A stretch of 64,000 nucleotides of DNA from contig NZ_LRAC01000017.1 of the NCBI RefSeq assembly GCF_001517085.1, positions 62,001-126,000 of the forward strand, written 5' to 3'. This document shows, one piece after another, positions 15,699 through 25,154 of this stretch (the first letter of the stretch is position 1; every line of letters starts with the position of its first letter). The notes below the pieces were generated by a model that searched no databases, was not told the origin of the DNA, and saw only the letters and a program-made list of their open reading frames with translations. Both the position numbers and the translations under genes were made by a program. This DNA is from Paenibacillus sp. DMB5 (lineage in GTDB: Bacteria; Bacillota; Bacilli; Paenibacillales; Paenibacillaceae).

Positions 15699-17846
15699 CT
15701 ATCCCGCCGGCTGCCCCTTGCGGATCACAATAAAGCAGGTGCTGTCCGGCAGCGGCACCTCTGTTCCGTCTTCATCCATTACGGCAACCCGGCCGCGCAG
15801 CGCCTCGGTGTAGCCCTCCTGCAAATAGTGGCGGAACACCTCAATCTGCGCCTGTCCGCCCAGATGCTCTCGGATAAAGGCTTCGAATTGCGAGGGCGTA
15901 AAGTAGCCGAACTGCTCCTGGACTTCATGAACGTAAGCTTCCGCTCCCCAGGTGTACGTATACAAAAACTCCATCGCATCGTTCACCGGCATCTGCACTT
16001 CCTGCTCACCGGTAACCTGGAACTTTATCTCACGCCCGGCAAAATCCTCCGCATACCGCTTCAGCCACTCAAGCCCGTTCTCCTCCAGAAAGCGGATTCT
16101 GCGCTGCTGCGTTACTGGCTCCGTCATGATCCCGTCACGGATAATAATCACTCCGCCTTGAGCCAGCACCTCAAAAGCACTCGTTAACGCTGCCGCAACC
16201 GTCCGGTGGTTAAACTTCCGACCGTCCATCGGGACATAGGAGTACAGCTCATGCAGAATCGACGAAAATATAACCGTATCTACCCTGCCCGGGTCCACAT
16301 ACTCCTTCAGATTCAGCGCATCACCCTGCAGCACCTCCCAGCGCCGCCCTTCCCGCGCCTTCCGCTGCTGCAATGCTTCAATTACATTGCTGGAGATATC
16401 AATGCCGACCGGTGTAACTCCGGGCATCCGCTCTTCGATCAGATCCAGCAGCACACCGCCGCCGGGTCCGATATCCAATACAGTGTTGCCGGTAATGTAA
16501 TCCAGAATAACGGACTTATAATCAGCCGTATCATTCATCTGGCTCAGGTAGCTGTCCTCATTATGGAACCGGTCGAAAGCATCACGCCGCAGCTCAAACA
16601 GGTCGAACAGCATCAGCACCGCCCGCTCATACAGCACCGACTTCTCGGCTTCCATACAGAATTCAATCAGCTTCTCGGCAGCAGGCGAGAACTCGAAGTC
16701 GAAGAACACTGTATCCGGCAGATGCCCCTGCCGCCGCAGCCTATGCACCAGATGCGGATTGCCCGGTGCAAGCGTGCCCTCTGCAATGTCCTTCCAGCTC
16801 AGTCCGGACAGATACTTTTCAATAATCCGCTTCTTATATACATTGATTTTCTTCGTTCCCTTGTAATCGTAATAAATCGAATTCATCACCGCTTCAAAGC
16901 TGAGATGACCCAAGCCCCCGCCGTTGCCGCCACTGCTGCCGCGGGCGGCCAACACCAGCACCTTCAGGAATTGCTCCAGCGAGAAGGTCTGCAGCGCGGA
17001 TTCCGCATACCAGAAAGTAGCCGGCTGCAAGGCTTCGAGCAATTCCACGGGCAGCCCTTCCTGCTCCAGACGGCTCCATTCGGCTGCAAAGTCCTCCCCG
17101 CGGAGAATCGGGCCGGACCGCATGCGCCGCAGCCGCTCCTTCATCGGCAGCGGCTCTGCCGGCTCGCAGGAGGCGACAGCTGCGATCAGCTCCATGATCT
17201 CTGTGCGCACATCCTGCCACAGCACCGGCGAAACTGCGCCGATGATGCAGTGGTTCAGCGCAAACAGCAGCCGTTCCAGCTCATCTGCGGTCAGCAGCCC
17301 TTCCTCGGCAATGGCTGCCAGCGGCTGGTTGACCTCCGGCGGAACCTCGCCGCGGATCTGCTGGCCGAGCAGTCCGTGCGTCTCAATCAGCCGATGCACA
17401 ATGACGAGCGTTTCCGCATACGGTACACCCGCCGTCCTGAGAGCAGATGCCTGCGGCCTTCCGGTGACATCAAACGTCTCCCCTGCGGTGTGCTGCCAGT
17501 ATAACTGGGCAGAGCCTATGTTATGGGCGAAGCAGTTGATGCCCTCCTCCTGCCACCTCCGGCGCTGGCGCGAGGTTCCACCCTTGGACGTCTCCGACCA
17601 GATCAGCGTCTCCTCGGCCAGCTCCTTAATCCAATAAGACAGCTGCAGGCTGTCCAGCAATCTAAGGCTCCGTTCTACGTAGTCCAGCACAGGATTACGC
17701 TGATCCAGCTCCTGCAGCGATTCCACCCGCTCCAGGTTAACGATCGGCATCTCGGCAGACACAATAAGATTAAGCCATGCCGGACCGGCCGAAGGCTGCA
17801 GCCGGCCTTCGCGGTAAGCTTCAATGGCTTGCAATGATTTCAGCAT
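15699..17846 (-). CDS. 715-residue protein with C-terminal SAM-dependent methyltransferase domain
   Basis: The methyltransferase core lies at about residues 445-600: motif I reads VLDIGPGGGVLLDL, followed by PVGIDISSNVIEALQQ, LQGDALNL and DTVIFSSILHELYSY. The first ~430 residues match no family I can name. They are helix-rich and include a block AHNIGSAQLYWQHTAGETFD and a Gly-rich turn RGSSGGNGGGLGHLS. The ~110-residue tail is also unassigned. A strong AGGAGG lies six bases before the ATG, and the gene ends with its own terminator, so it seems to be a single-gene unit. Substrate is unknown; a peptide or natural-product methylase is possible but not shown. Confidence 0.8.
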   Translation of the reverse strand: MLKSLQAIEAYREGRLQPSAGPAWLNLIVSAEMPIVNLERVESLQELDQRNPVLDYVERSLRLLDSLQLSYWIKELAEETLIWSETSKGGTSRQRRRWQEEGINCFAHNIGSAQLYWQHTAGETFDVTGRPQASALRTAGVPYAETLVIVHRLIETHGLLGQQIRGEVPPEVNQPLAAIAEEGLLTADELERLLFALNHCIIGAVSPVLWQDVRTEIMELIAAVASCEPAEPLPMKERLRRMRSGPILRGEDFAAEWSRLEQEGLPVELLEALQPATFWYAESALQTFSLEQFLKVLVLAARGSSGGNGGGLGHLSFEAVMNSIYYDYKGTKKINVYKKRIIEKYLSGLSWKDIAEGTLAPGNPHLVHRLRRQGHLPDTVFFDFEFSPAAEKLIEFCMEAEKSVLYERAVLMLFDLFELRRDAFDRFHNEDSYLSQMNDTADYKSVILDYITGNTVLDIGPGGGVLLDLIEERMPGVTPVGIDISSNVIEALQQRKAREGRRWEVLQGDALNLKEYVDPGRVDTVIFSSILHELYSYVPMDGRKFNHRTVAAALTSAFEVLAQGGVIIIRDGIMTEPVTQQRRIRFLEENGLEWLKRYAEDFAGREIKFQVTGEQEVQMPVNDAMEFLYTYTWGAEAYVHEVQEQFGYFTPSQFEAFIREHLGGQAQIEVFRHYLQEGYTEALRGRVAVMDEDGTEVPLPDSTCFIVIRKGQPAG

Positions 17847-17969
17847 GGGAGGCCTCCTATGTAAGATATAAGTTAATACTTACTATACCATAGCCCCGCT
17901 TCCGGCCGTTTGAATCAGGCACAGCCTAAGGTCTTCTCCGCACCCGGCACCGGACGCCCGCCTGCCGTG

Positions 17970-19886
17970 TCACCTGCCGCCCTTCCGTTTTCCTTTTGCA
18001 CGCCAGTAGATTCCGGCCGCCGCCAGAACCACTAATCCTGTTATGAGCGATATTAGTAACGTCAGCCTGCCGCTTCCCGGCTCTGAACCCGCTTCCTCTC
18101 CGGCAGGTGACAGTGCGGGAACGGCTGACTCCTCCGGCTTGGCAGAAAGCTGCGGAGCCTCTGACGGTTGTCCTGCCTCCTGTACTGCCTCCCCTGCAGG
18201 TGCATCCCCGGCAGATACTCCAATAATGGAGAAGCCCTCCTTGGTTATAGTATAAGGAACGGTTTCCCCGCTGCGGAAATGCATCCGCAGCTGCATCTCC
18301 CCGTCCTTCACCCCGCTCCAGAAGGCATCTGTGAACTTGATTTCACCGGTCTTGTAATCCGGAAAGAAATGACGGATATATTCCTTATACGGGGTCCACT
18401 CATCCGGACCGGCATTGCCGCCTGCGGTATAGACTGCTTCCAGCGTAGCGAGGCTGTCCCCGTTGAACAGGACCGGCAGGGAATAGATTCCTTGCGGTCC
18501 CTGCGAGCTCCGCAGAACTGGCGTATCATAGTGGATCAGCTTAATGGGCCAGTCAGCTCCGCTACTAAATTTCGCGGTCAATACCGCATTCACCCCGTAT
18601 TCCTCTGTGAGCAGGCTCTCCAGCAGTTCAGAGGTAAGTATTAACCGCTCTCCCTCAAGTCTATAGTCCGTACCCTCCGCAAGCACCTTGTCACCAACCA
18701 GCAGCTCTTTGAAGGTATTGCCGTTCAGGTTCAACTCCAGTGCCGTATCCTGCAGCGGTGAGCCTTTTCTAAGGTAGACCGAATCGCTTTGCGCATTGGA
18801 GGAACGCCCCTTCCAGCCCTGCACCATCACCTGATGCAGCTCCTCATCCACCCATTTGAAGGTGCGTCTGTCGAAGTGCTGTCCGTTGTCCCACAGCAGC
18901 AGCGGCATTTTTTTCTCCCGGGCATAATAGCTGATGTACTCAAAAAACTTCAGAATCTCGCCATGCTGCACCGTCTCCAGTGATTTATCAAACCCCAGCA
19001 GGCCGTATTCGCCGACGATAACCGGAATGCCTTTGGATGTAAAAATGTCGTAGGCCCGGTCGAAGGCCTGAATCAAATCCTGCCTGGCCGTATCATCAAA
19101 GGTTGTAGTGCCCCCCGTGTTCACACTGAACGGATAATATCCGTAATAGTGGAACGTTGCAATCAGCCGCTTGTCCTGGAGCTTCGTTATGGTCTTGGAC
19201 AGCTCCTGCAGCCTGGCCTCAGTCGGTGCAGCAGTCAATGTAGACAGCACAAGCGGACGTTTGCCATTGTTGCCGCCGGAGCTGCGGACGATGCTGTGGA
19301 AGGAGACGTTCAGCTCATCCAGCATTGTGAAATATTCAGGCTCATCCTTGCTCCAGTCATCGGAATAGCGCGGCTCGTTGACACTCTCGAACATCAGCGT
19401 ATCCGGATACGCCTTGAAATGCCCGGCAATCTGTGTCCAGGCGGCATTAAATCTGTTCATCACTTCATCATGCTCTGCCGCCATGTTCATAATCCAGTTG
19501 GAATCATGATGGAGGTTGATCATCACATGCAGCTTCGCCTCCAGCGACCAGTCGACGACCTCCTGAATCCGTGCCATGAAGGCCGGATCGATGGCATAGT
19601 CCGGGGCATCTCCCATCCGGTGCCTCCAGGTAATTGGAATACGGATCGTTTTATAGCCCTCGGCAGCAAGCTGGTCAATAAAAGCTTTGGTAACAGGCGG
19701 GTTTCCCCAGGAGGTCTCCTCCCCGCTGGCTTCAAAGGTGTTGCCCATGTTCCATCCGGGACCGAGGGCTTCCACATAGGCCTGCAGCGGATTCTCGGTT
19801 TCCCTGGCCTGAGCAGGCAGAGCTGGCCAAGCCAGGGCAGCCGCCAGCAGCAGGATGATCAGGCTGAACGGATGTCTATTTTTCAT
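17970..19886 (-). CDS. Membrane-anchored GH5 endo-glucanase (GH5-X2-CBM46)
   Basis: A 638-residue extracellular enzyme. Residues 1-27 form a signal peptide (cut near AQA-RE). The GH5 barrel (about 35-360) has acid/base Glu171 in FESVNEPRY and nucleophile Glu293 in VIVGEYGLLG. An Ig-like X2 domain (about 370-456: DTALELNLNGNTFKELLVGD) and a CBM46-like domain (about 460-558: VLFNGDSLATLEAVYTAGG) follow, then a Pro/Glu-rich linker and a membrane helix (607-628) with a basic tail KGKRKGGR. There is no LPXTG motif. GH5_4 enzymes with this module order cut xyloglucan and mixed-linkage beta-glucan. It is the last gene of the importer locus, so it probably makes the imported oligosaccharides at the cell surface. 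I chose the ATG before the signal peptide. Confidence 0.92.
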   Translation of the reverse strand: MKNRHPFSLIILLLAAALAWPALPAQARETENPLQAYVEALGPGWNMGNTFEASGEETSWGNPPVTKAFIDQLAAEGYKTIRIPITWRHRMGDAPDYAIDPAFMARIQEVVDWSLEAKLHVMINLHHDSNWIMNMAAEHDEVMNRFNAAWTQIAGHFKAYPDTLMFESVNEPRYSDDWSKDEPEYFTMLDELNVSFHSIVRSSGGNNGKRPLVLSTLTAAPTEARLQELSKTITKLQDKRLIATFHYYGYYPFSVNTGGTTTFDDTARQDLIQAFDRAYDIFTSKGIPVIVGEYGLLGFDKSLETVQHGEILKFFEYISYYAREKKMPLLLWDNGQHFDRRTFKWVDEELHQVMVQGWKGRSSNAQSDSVYLRKGSPLQDTALELNLNGNTFKELLVGDKVLAEGTDYRLEGERLILTSELLESLLTEEYGVNAVLTAKFSSGADWPIKLIHYDTPVLRSSQGPQGIYSLPVLFNGDSLATLEAVYTAGGNAGPDEWTPYKEYIRHFFPDYKTGEIKFTDAFWSGVKDGEMQLRMHFRSGETVPYTITKEGFSIIGVSAGDAPAGEAVQEAGQPSEAPQLSAKPEESAVPALSPAGEEAGSEPGSGRLTLLISLITGLVVLAAAGIYWRAKGKRKGGR

Positions 19887-19900
19887 TGTACGCACCCTTT

Positions 19901-19966
19901 CCTGCAAGCAGAAACGGCTACGCCGTCCTAAACAGGACGGTATCCGTTTCTGCGAGTATTTTAAAA
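19901..19966. repeat. REP-like hairpin element, copy 1
   Basis: A long hairpin whose arms start GCAGAAACGG and end CCGTTTCTGC, with an inner stem CCGTCCT/AGGACGG. It lies between the last permease and the GH5 gene. A diverged copy in the same orientation lies at 38183-38246. It could weaken read-through into the GH5 gene. Confidence 0.75.
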
Positions 19967-20016
19967 AATGCCGGGGGCGGCAATCCAGCCCTCCGGCACT
20001 CTTTTTATGAAGCGTG

Positions 20017-21021
20017 TTATCCGATAATGCCGCTCCGCTCCACACTCTCCACAAAATACCGCTGTACAACCATGTACAGCAGAATCAGCGGAATAATAGC
20101 CAGCAGAATGCCGGTGTCGATAATCATCGCTACGTGGTTCGGATCGGCTTTGACCGCAGACCCGCCTCCGCCTGCCCCCAGCATACCCGGAATCAGGGCA
20201 TTGGCCTGCGCCGCCAGCGAGCTGACCTTGGTAGGCATCAGCGCCAGCTCACTCATAAAGAGTGAAGTAAAGAAGGTATCGTTGTATTGCCATACGAAGC
20301 AGAACAAAATGACGGTGATCATCGGCGAGACTGCATTGGGCAGCATGATCCGCAGGAAGGTTTTTACTCCGCCCGCGCCGTCGATCAGGGCAGCTTCTTC
20401 AATCTCCTTCGGCATCCCCTTGAAAAACTGGCGGAAGATATAAATGAAGAGGCCGGCCTTCAGCCCGATCGCGGTTGCCGAGGTAATGATGGAAGGCCAA
20501 TACGTATTAAGCAGGTTAAGCCCGGACTTGCCGGTAATCAGATGAATGATTCCCAGAATGTCGAAGCTTCTGAAATGCAGATACATCGGCACCATCAGCG
20601 TGCTGGTCGGCACGAGCAGTGTCAGAATAACCAGGGCGAACAGGATATTGCTTCCCGGAAAGTTAAATCTGGCAAAGCCATAGCCCGCCAGGGCACAGGA
20701 GGCCGTGGTCAGCAGGGTCGTCACGACAACGAACAGCAGCGTATTGCCGAGCAGCGGGAAGTAATCCAGGATCTGCATCGCCATTCTGATATTGTCCATC
20801 GTGAAATGGACGGGAATCATGTAAATCGTCGGGTTATAAATATCCGCCTTATCCTTGAAGGCAATGGAGAACTTCATCAGCAGCGGATAAATAATGATGA
20901 AGGATATCCCTGTAACAAGCGCATAACGGAACACTGCGTACAGGATATCGACTGCCCTGCCTCTCACCTTCTGGATTCTGTAATGCTGGGCTTCTTTACG
21001 GACAGCTTGCGGGGACTGCAT
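20017..21021 (-). CDS. Carbohydrate ABC transporter permease, MalG type (pair 2)
   Basis: A 334-residue permease with six hydrophobic segments and an EAA loop reading EEAALIDGAGGVKTFLRI, ending VESVERSGIIG. It has an extended N-terminal tail of about 30 residues (MQSPQAVRKEAQHYRIQK). AGGAGG precedes the start. It pairs with the preceding MalF-type gene as the second permease pair of the locus. A REP-like hairpin separates it from the GH5 gene. Confidence 0.92.
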   Translation of the reverse strand: MQSPQAVRKEAQHYRIQKVRGRAVDILYAVFRYALVTGISFIIIYPLLMKFSIAFKDKADIYNPTIYMIPVHFTMDNIRMAMQILDYFPLLGNTLLFVVVTTLLTTASCALAGYGFARFNFPGSNILFALVILTLLVPTSTLMVPMYLHFRSFDILGIIHLITGKSGLNLLNTYWPSIITSATAIGLKAGLFIYIFRQFFKGMPKEIEEAALIDGAGGVKTFLRIMLPNAVSPMITVILFCFVWQYNDTFFTSLFMSELALMPTKVSSLAAQANALIPGMLGAGGGGSAVKADPNHVAMIIDTGILLAIIPLILLYMVVQRYFVESVERSGIIG

Positions 21022-21043
21022 GCCGTATCCTCCTTTGCATAAA

Positions 21044-21943
21044 TCAGTTGTAATGCACCCGTTTGGACAGCACGTAGCCCACTATGACCAGGATGATGCT
21101 GATAATCAGCGTATAGATCCAGGACATCGCCGCGCTCAGCCCGAAGTTCTGGGTGGTGAACGCCGTGGTGAAGATCATTTTCGTTACCGCACTGCCTGAG
21201 AAGGAGTCGATGATCGTATAGATTACATTAGTCAGGATCAGCGGGCTCACGAGCGGGAAGGTGATTTTCCAGAAGGATTCATAGGCAGTCGCCCCTTCAA
21301 TCTTCGCCACCTCATACATCGCTCCGGGAACGGACTGCAGCGCGGCAAGGAAAATCAGAATCTGCACGCCGGAGCTGGTTATAATCTCATAGATCCGCAG
21401 AATCGCATCGACAATATAGTCCACGAACGACAGCGGCAGACCGATATCACTCAGAATCATCACCATGGACATGACATTGTACTGGGAGCCTGATTGACCC
21501 AATTCATTCACGGCGGTCGCATCACCGACCAGATTGATCAGCCCTGAGGCTTCTGCTGCCGATATGGCATTGGAGGCCAGGATAACCGGCAGGAAAAAGA
21601 TGGCCCGGGCGACGATTCTCCCCCTGAACTTCTGGTTCAGCAGCGTTGCCGAGAACAGGCTGAAGAACAGGATCATCGGCACATTCAGCACCATATCCCA
21701 GACCGATTCGGTCAGGACGCGGTTGAAGGTGGCATCGACAAGCAGAGCATTGTTGAAATTGGCCCAGCCCACGCCCTCCAGCGTGAACCCCGAAGGATCA
21801 ACGGTTAATTTGCTGAAGCTGAATTGGATGGACCGGAGCAGCGGAGCTGCGAACAGGAATATAAATCCGAGCAGCCACGGCGCTATAAAAGCAATGCCCA
21901 GCAAGGAGCGCTTATGCTGCAGGCTCAGCTTGTTTCCGTTCAT
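21044..21943 (-). CDS. Sugar ABC transporter permease, MalF type (pair 2)
   Basis: A 299-residue permease with six membrane segments and an EAA loop reading YEVAKIEGATAYESFWKI. Its start overlaps the stop of the DUF5696 gene by four bases (ATGA), which ties its translation to that gene and suggests a shared complex or pathway. The periplasm-side loop after the third helix is longer than usual (about residues 130-175, rich in Asn/Gly/Ser). No ATPase is encoded in the locus. The sugar is not known but is presumably a beta-glucan or xyloglucan fragment, given the downstream GH5 gene. Confidence 0.92.
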   Translation of the reverse strand: MNGNKLSLQHKRSLLGIAFIAPWLLGFIFLFAAPLLRSIQFSFSKLTVDPSGFTLEGVGWANFNNALLVDATFNRVLTESVWDMVLNVPMILFFSLFSATLLNQKFRGRIVARAIFFLPVILASNAISAAEASGLINLVGDATAVNELGQSGSQYNVMSMVMILSDIGLPLSFVDYIVDAILRIYEIITSSGVQILIFLAALQSVPGAMYEVAKIEGATAYESFWKITFPLVSPLILTNVIYTIIDSFSGSAVTKMIFTTAFTTQNFGLSAAMSWIYTLIISIILVIVGYVLSKRVHYN

Positions 21944-24519
21944 GACGCTTCACCTTCAATCACATATTGTCCGGCACCGACAGTGGTTCCCTGCACGGAG
22001 ACATCCTTGCCGGTGTAGTTGACATAGAAAGATATACCGTTGCTGTACTGCACCTCCACAACACCCTCCTGATGGCGTATATGGTTTACGATCTGAGCAT
22101 GCTGTACCGGGGCAAGCACCTCATTTACTTCCTTGTACATGGAAACCGCCTGCTCATACCAGTCCTGATAGGAGGCTGCATACAGGCTGTCAAAATGCGT
22201 GAATTTCAGCTTCGAGGACGGCTCATACGACCAGGAAAAGTAAGGTGCTGACCCCAGCTCGATGGAATGGAGCAGCTGAGTGTGCATATCCTGCTCATCG
22301 CTCAGGTTGACCGGTGCCCCCGTATAGCTGATGAAGCCGTGGACTACCATCTGATAAAAGGGAACTGTTTCATCGGTAAGCGCAAAACCGCTGGAGGATA
22401 CAGGCACATTAATCAGATGATCGGCATAAGGCCAGGCATAGGCATTTCCGCCTGAAACCATGGTCTGGTCCACATCCTGGCTGATTCTGTCCAGCTGCTC
22501 CTTCACGATGGCTTTGGCTGTCTCCCGCTGGATCACCCGGCTGGCCCGGAAGTCGGAGCTCAGCACATTGCCGAGATCCCGCAGAGACACGCCTTCCATT
22601 CCAAAGCCGGCATACTTATCCATAAAAGAATTCACATAATAGGGCAGTTTGGCTGGTGATAACAGGTAGTAGCCTCCAAGCGTCATATCCATCCGGTTAA
22701 GCGCCCGGTTATAAGGATATAGCTGTGCTTCCTCCCTTGTGACAAACCTTGCCGCATCGGAGGAGGGTGTGAATCCGCCGTCATTGTGATAAATCTGCTG
22801 GAAGGCTACATCCGGGAACAGCGTTCCGCCGGCCTGTGTCAGCTGGTCCCGCAGCGCGGTCAGCTCCGACCTGCTGCCAAGCACGCTTTCCGTCTTCAGC
22901 TTATCCGGCGTGGAGTGATTCACGCCTTTGGCGGACCAGCCGGTATACCGCATCAGCAGCCGGCCGATGCCGTCCTGCTTCAATTGCCCGGCAATCAGCG
23001 CAGCCTGCCGGAAGGAGGTCATGGAAATCTCGGAGCGGTAAGGCACGCCGAGCAGCGATTTCTGCTTGTCGACAGCGCCCAGCATATCCAGATAAAATGG
23101 AATGCTCTGCTCCTCAGCCAGAGGTGTGAGCGCCTTCTCCGCAACCAGCTTATCCCGGTACAGCTCAGCCATCCCGGAGTAGCTGGCCTTATCCCCGCTC
23201 AGGAAGCTGTAGCGTACCTGAATATCGCCCTTGTAGATTTCTTCGCTAAGCAGCTGTATTTCCTGAATGGTCGCTCCCGTGTACAGCTCAAGCTCATCCT
23301 CACCGCGCAGGGAATAGCTGCTGTGAATAAAATTGTAGGAATTCTTTTTTCCGCTGATATCAGCGGCGATACTGGCGATCGCATCACCCTTCTCGATGAC
23401 AGCGAACCATGCGCCATCCCCGGCCTTCATGCCGAAGACCGGCATCCGGGCATTCTGGCTGACCTGCCCGCGCCGGTAGCTGTTGTCATTGGGGTCCGGC
23501 CCGTACACCCGCTGCACATACTGCTCTTCCTTCACTTTGCCGTTGTTCAGACGGATCAGGCTGCCGGAGCCGTCAGGAACCAGCATATAGCCGTCCGTCA
23601 GCCGGTCCGCAGCGCCGAACATGTTAAGCAGCTCGAGGCTGCGGATCTGATATTGCCCGCTCTCCTTAACCTGGTTCACAGGAACGGTTACGACCAGCGA
23701 GCCTTCCTCCAGCCGGTATTCCAGCGGGATGACAAAATTAGGCTTGGAGGATCCCGAGCTTCCGCCGATTCCGTTCTCCGCGTTGTCCTGCGCCAGATCC
23801 TCCGCAGAATAGCCCGCCAGTACAAAGGCGGCGGTCATTTTCTTTAGCACCAGGGGCTTTGAGACCTGGGCATCGATCCGCTCCATGATATCCGGGCTGC
23901 CCTCCTTGGGATAATAGCGGGTTGCAACATATTTGGCAGTCGACGCATCCAGCTTGGACAGCACCTTCTCCTCCAGCCGGGCCTGGCTGATATATTGTGG
24001 CAGCGCATCAATACCTGCCGAGGTGTCCCCGATGGTATAAGTAATCCGCAGCCCGTTCTTCAGACTCTCGGCTGTGAACTGCTTGCTGCTGATGCTCTGG
24101 GCAAAGTTGGTGTAGGATTCAAGCGTCCCTACAGCATCACGGAACAGTACGGTCAGCTGTGAGGACAGCAACTCCTTCTCGAAGCCCGAAGCCAGCGTAT
24201 CCTCATTGCGGCCTTCCGGATTGCTGTACCAGATCTGCCCCGACCGCTTATCCTTCACCGCTATTTCTGTCGTTTCGGCGTTATAGTACAGGGACAGCTC
24301 TGCATCGTCCGCTGCCAGGATCATGCCGGGTACTCCGCCGGAGGAATCGGGCAGCGCAGCCAGCTCGCTTCCGGCCTCAAGCTCAGCCGTCACCTCCATA
24401 TAGGCGGAGGCTTCAACGGCTTCCGCACCGCGGGAGCTGAAGTACAGGACAGCCGCGGCGATGATACAGAGGACTGCGGCACAGGCCAGCACCGCAGCCG
24501 GTAATTTTCGTCTTTTCAC
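21940..24519 (-). CDS. DUF5696-type exported protein
   Basis: About 859 residues. An N-terminal hydrophobic segment (KLPAAVLACAAVLCIIAAAV) serves as signal or membrane anchor; the rest appears extracellular. A beta-rich first half (ELSLYYNAETTEIAVKDKRSGQIWYSNPEG) leads to a barrel-like half with blocks such as LLMRYTGWSAKGVNHSTPDK, LFPDVAFQQIYH and FGMEGVSLRDLGNVLSSDF, reminiscent of a glycosidase-like TIM barrel. I match it to DUF5696 from memory; no enzyme activity is established. The GTG start has AAGGAGG eight bases upstream; an ATG six codons earlier (24537) overlaps the preceding stop as ATGA and is the alternative. Tight coupling to the Yip1-like and permease genes implies a joint role in glycan handling. 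Confidence 0.85.
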   Translation of the reverse strand: MKRRKLPAAVLACAAVLCIIAAAVLYFSSRGAEAVEASAYMEVTAELEAGSELAALPDSSGGVPGMILAADDAELSLYYNAETTEIAVKDKRSGQIWYSNPEGRNEDTLASGFEKELLSSQLTVLFRDAVGTLESYTNFAQSISSKQFTAESLKNGLRITYTIGDTSAGIDALPQYISQARLEEKVLSKLDASTAKYVATRYYPKEGSPDIMERIDAQVSKPLVLKKMTAAFVLAGYSAEDLAQDNAENGIGGSSGSSKPNFVIPLEYRLEEGSLVVTVPVNQVKESGQYQIRSLELLNMFGAADRLTDGYMLVPDGSGSLIRLNNGKVKEEQYVQRVYGPDPNDNSYRRGQVSQNARMPVFGMKAGDGAWFAVIEKGDAIASIAADISGKKNSYNFIHSSYSLRGEDELELYTGATIQEIQLLSEEIYKGDIQVRYSFLSGDKASYSGMAELYRDKLVAEKALTPLAEEQSIPFYLDMLGAVDKQKSLLGVPYRSEISMTSFRQAALIAGQLKQDGIGRLLMRYTGWSAKGVNHSTPDKLKTESVLGSRSELTALRDQLTQAGGTLFPDVAFQQIYHNDGGFTPSSDAARFVTREEAQLYPYNRALNRMDMTLGGYYLLSPAKLPYYVNSFMDKYAGFGMEGVSLRDLGNVLSSDFRASRVIQRETAKAIVKEQLDRISQDVDQTMVSGGNAYAWPYADHLINVPVSSSGFALTDETVPFYQMVVHGFISYTGAPVNLSDEQDMHTQLLHSIELGSAPYFSWSYEPSSKLKFTHFDSLYAASYQDWYEQAVSMYKEVNEVLAPVQHAQIVNHIRHQEGVVEVQYSNGISFYVNYTGKDVSVQGTTVGAGQYVIEGEAS

Positions 24520-24533
24520 AGATGCGGCCTCCT

Positions 24534-25154
24534 TCATGTGCGGAAAATCAATTCACGGTAAATGTTGATAAAGAACTCGATAATCTGCTGGATCATGCTA
24601 AGGACAAGGGTTCCGAGGAATACTACGATGCCCATAACCACTACCGTCAGCAGCATTGTGACAACCGTTTTGAGCACAGTGTACTGGTGAACGGTCATAA
24701 TGCCGACGAACAGCAGTGCAATGAACCAGATGGATGCCACCGACATCATCAGATAGTAGAAGGCCGTTTCTTCCTCCGCCATGAACCGGCTGGCCACTAC
24801 CATCGGAGTATAAATAATAACAATGGGAACAAGCGCATAGCCTGTAGCCATCATGATTTCTTTGAATTTTCCCTCGCCGTCCATCAGCGTTGTAATGGCC
24901 CAGTTGGACAGGCACCACAGGAAAAACGGAAAAACAACGGTAAACAGCTGTGTAATGCTGTTTAAATGGCGCGGGTCATTGTAATTGACCAGAAAGCCTG
25001 CGAACTGATTCTTCAGGATCATGGAGATGACCACAAGCAGCAGAATAGTCAGTGTTACCCGCAGCTTTCCTTTGCCCTCATATTTCATATCCCAGAAGCT
25101 GTCAAACGGATGCACAATGAGGTGCAGCGGGAATTTAATGAAATCCTGCCTCAT
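24534..25154 (-). CDS. Yip1-family integral membrane protein
   Basis: A 206-residue protein with about five membrane helices (among them VTLTILLLVVISMIL, LFTVVFPFFLWCLSNWAI, GYALVPIVIIYTPMVVA) after a short head MRQDFIKFPLHLIVHPFDSF. This pattern, a head with an HPFDSFWDMKYE-like turn and five helices, fits the bacterial Yip1/YIF1 domain. The ATG has AAGGAGGGG seven bases upstream and lies inside the end of the beta-propeller gene (20-bp overlap). It is followed immediately by the DUF5696 gene. Its function is unknown; association with two importer permease pairs suggests a scaffold or assembly role. Confidence 0.83.
   Translation of the reverse strand: MRQDFIKFPLHLIVHPFDSFWDMKYEGKGKLRVTLTILLLVVISMILKNQFAGFLVNYNDPRHLNSITQLFTVVFPFFLWCLSNWAITTLMDGEGKFKEIMMATGYALVPIVIIYTPMVVASRFMAEEETAFYYLMMSVASIWFIALLFVGIMTVHQYTVLKTVVTMLLTVVVMGIVVFLGTLVLSMIQQIIEFFINIYRELIFRT

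Noticed and set aside
15586..15813. A 75-residue plus-strand frame preceded by GAGGAGG
   Set aside because: It runs through the terminator hairpin and into the antisense of the methyltransferase gene; no plausible product.
16206..17504. A 432-residue plus-strand open frame opposite the methyltransferase
   Set aside because: Shadow of the minus-strand gene; its Gln/His/Arg-rich composition is typical of antisense translation.
21940..24519. DUF5696 protein called as a glycoside hydrolase
   Set aside because: Some blocks look barrel-like, but I see no confident catalytic acid pair matching a GH family.
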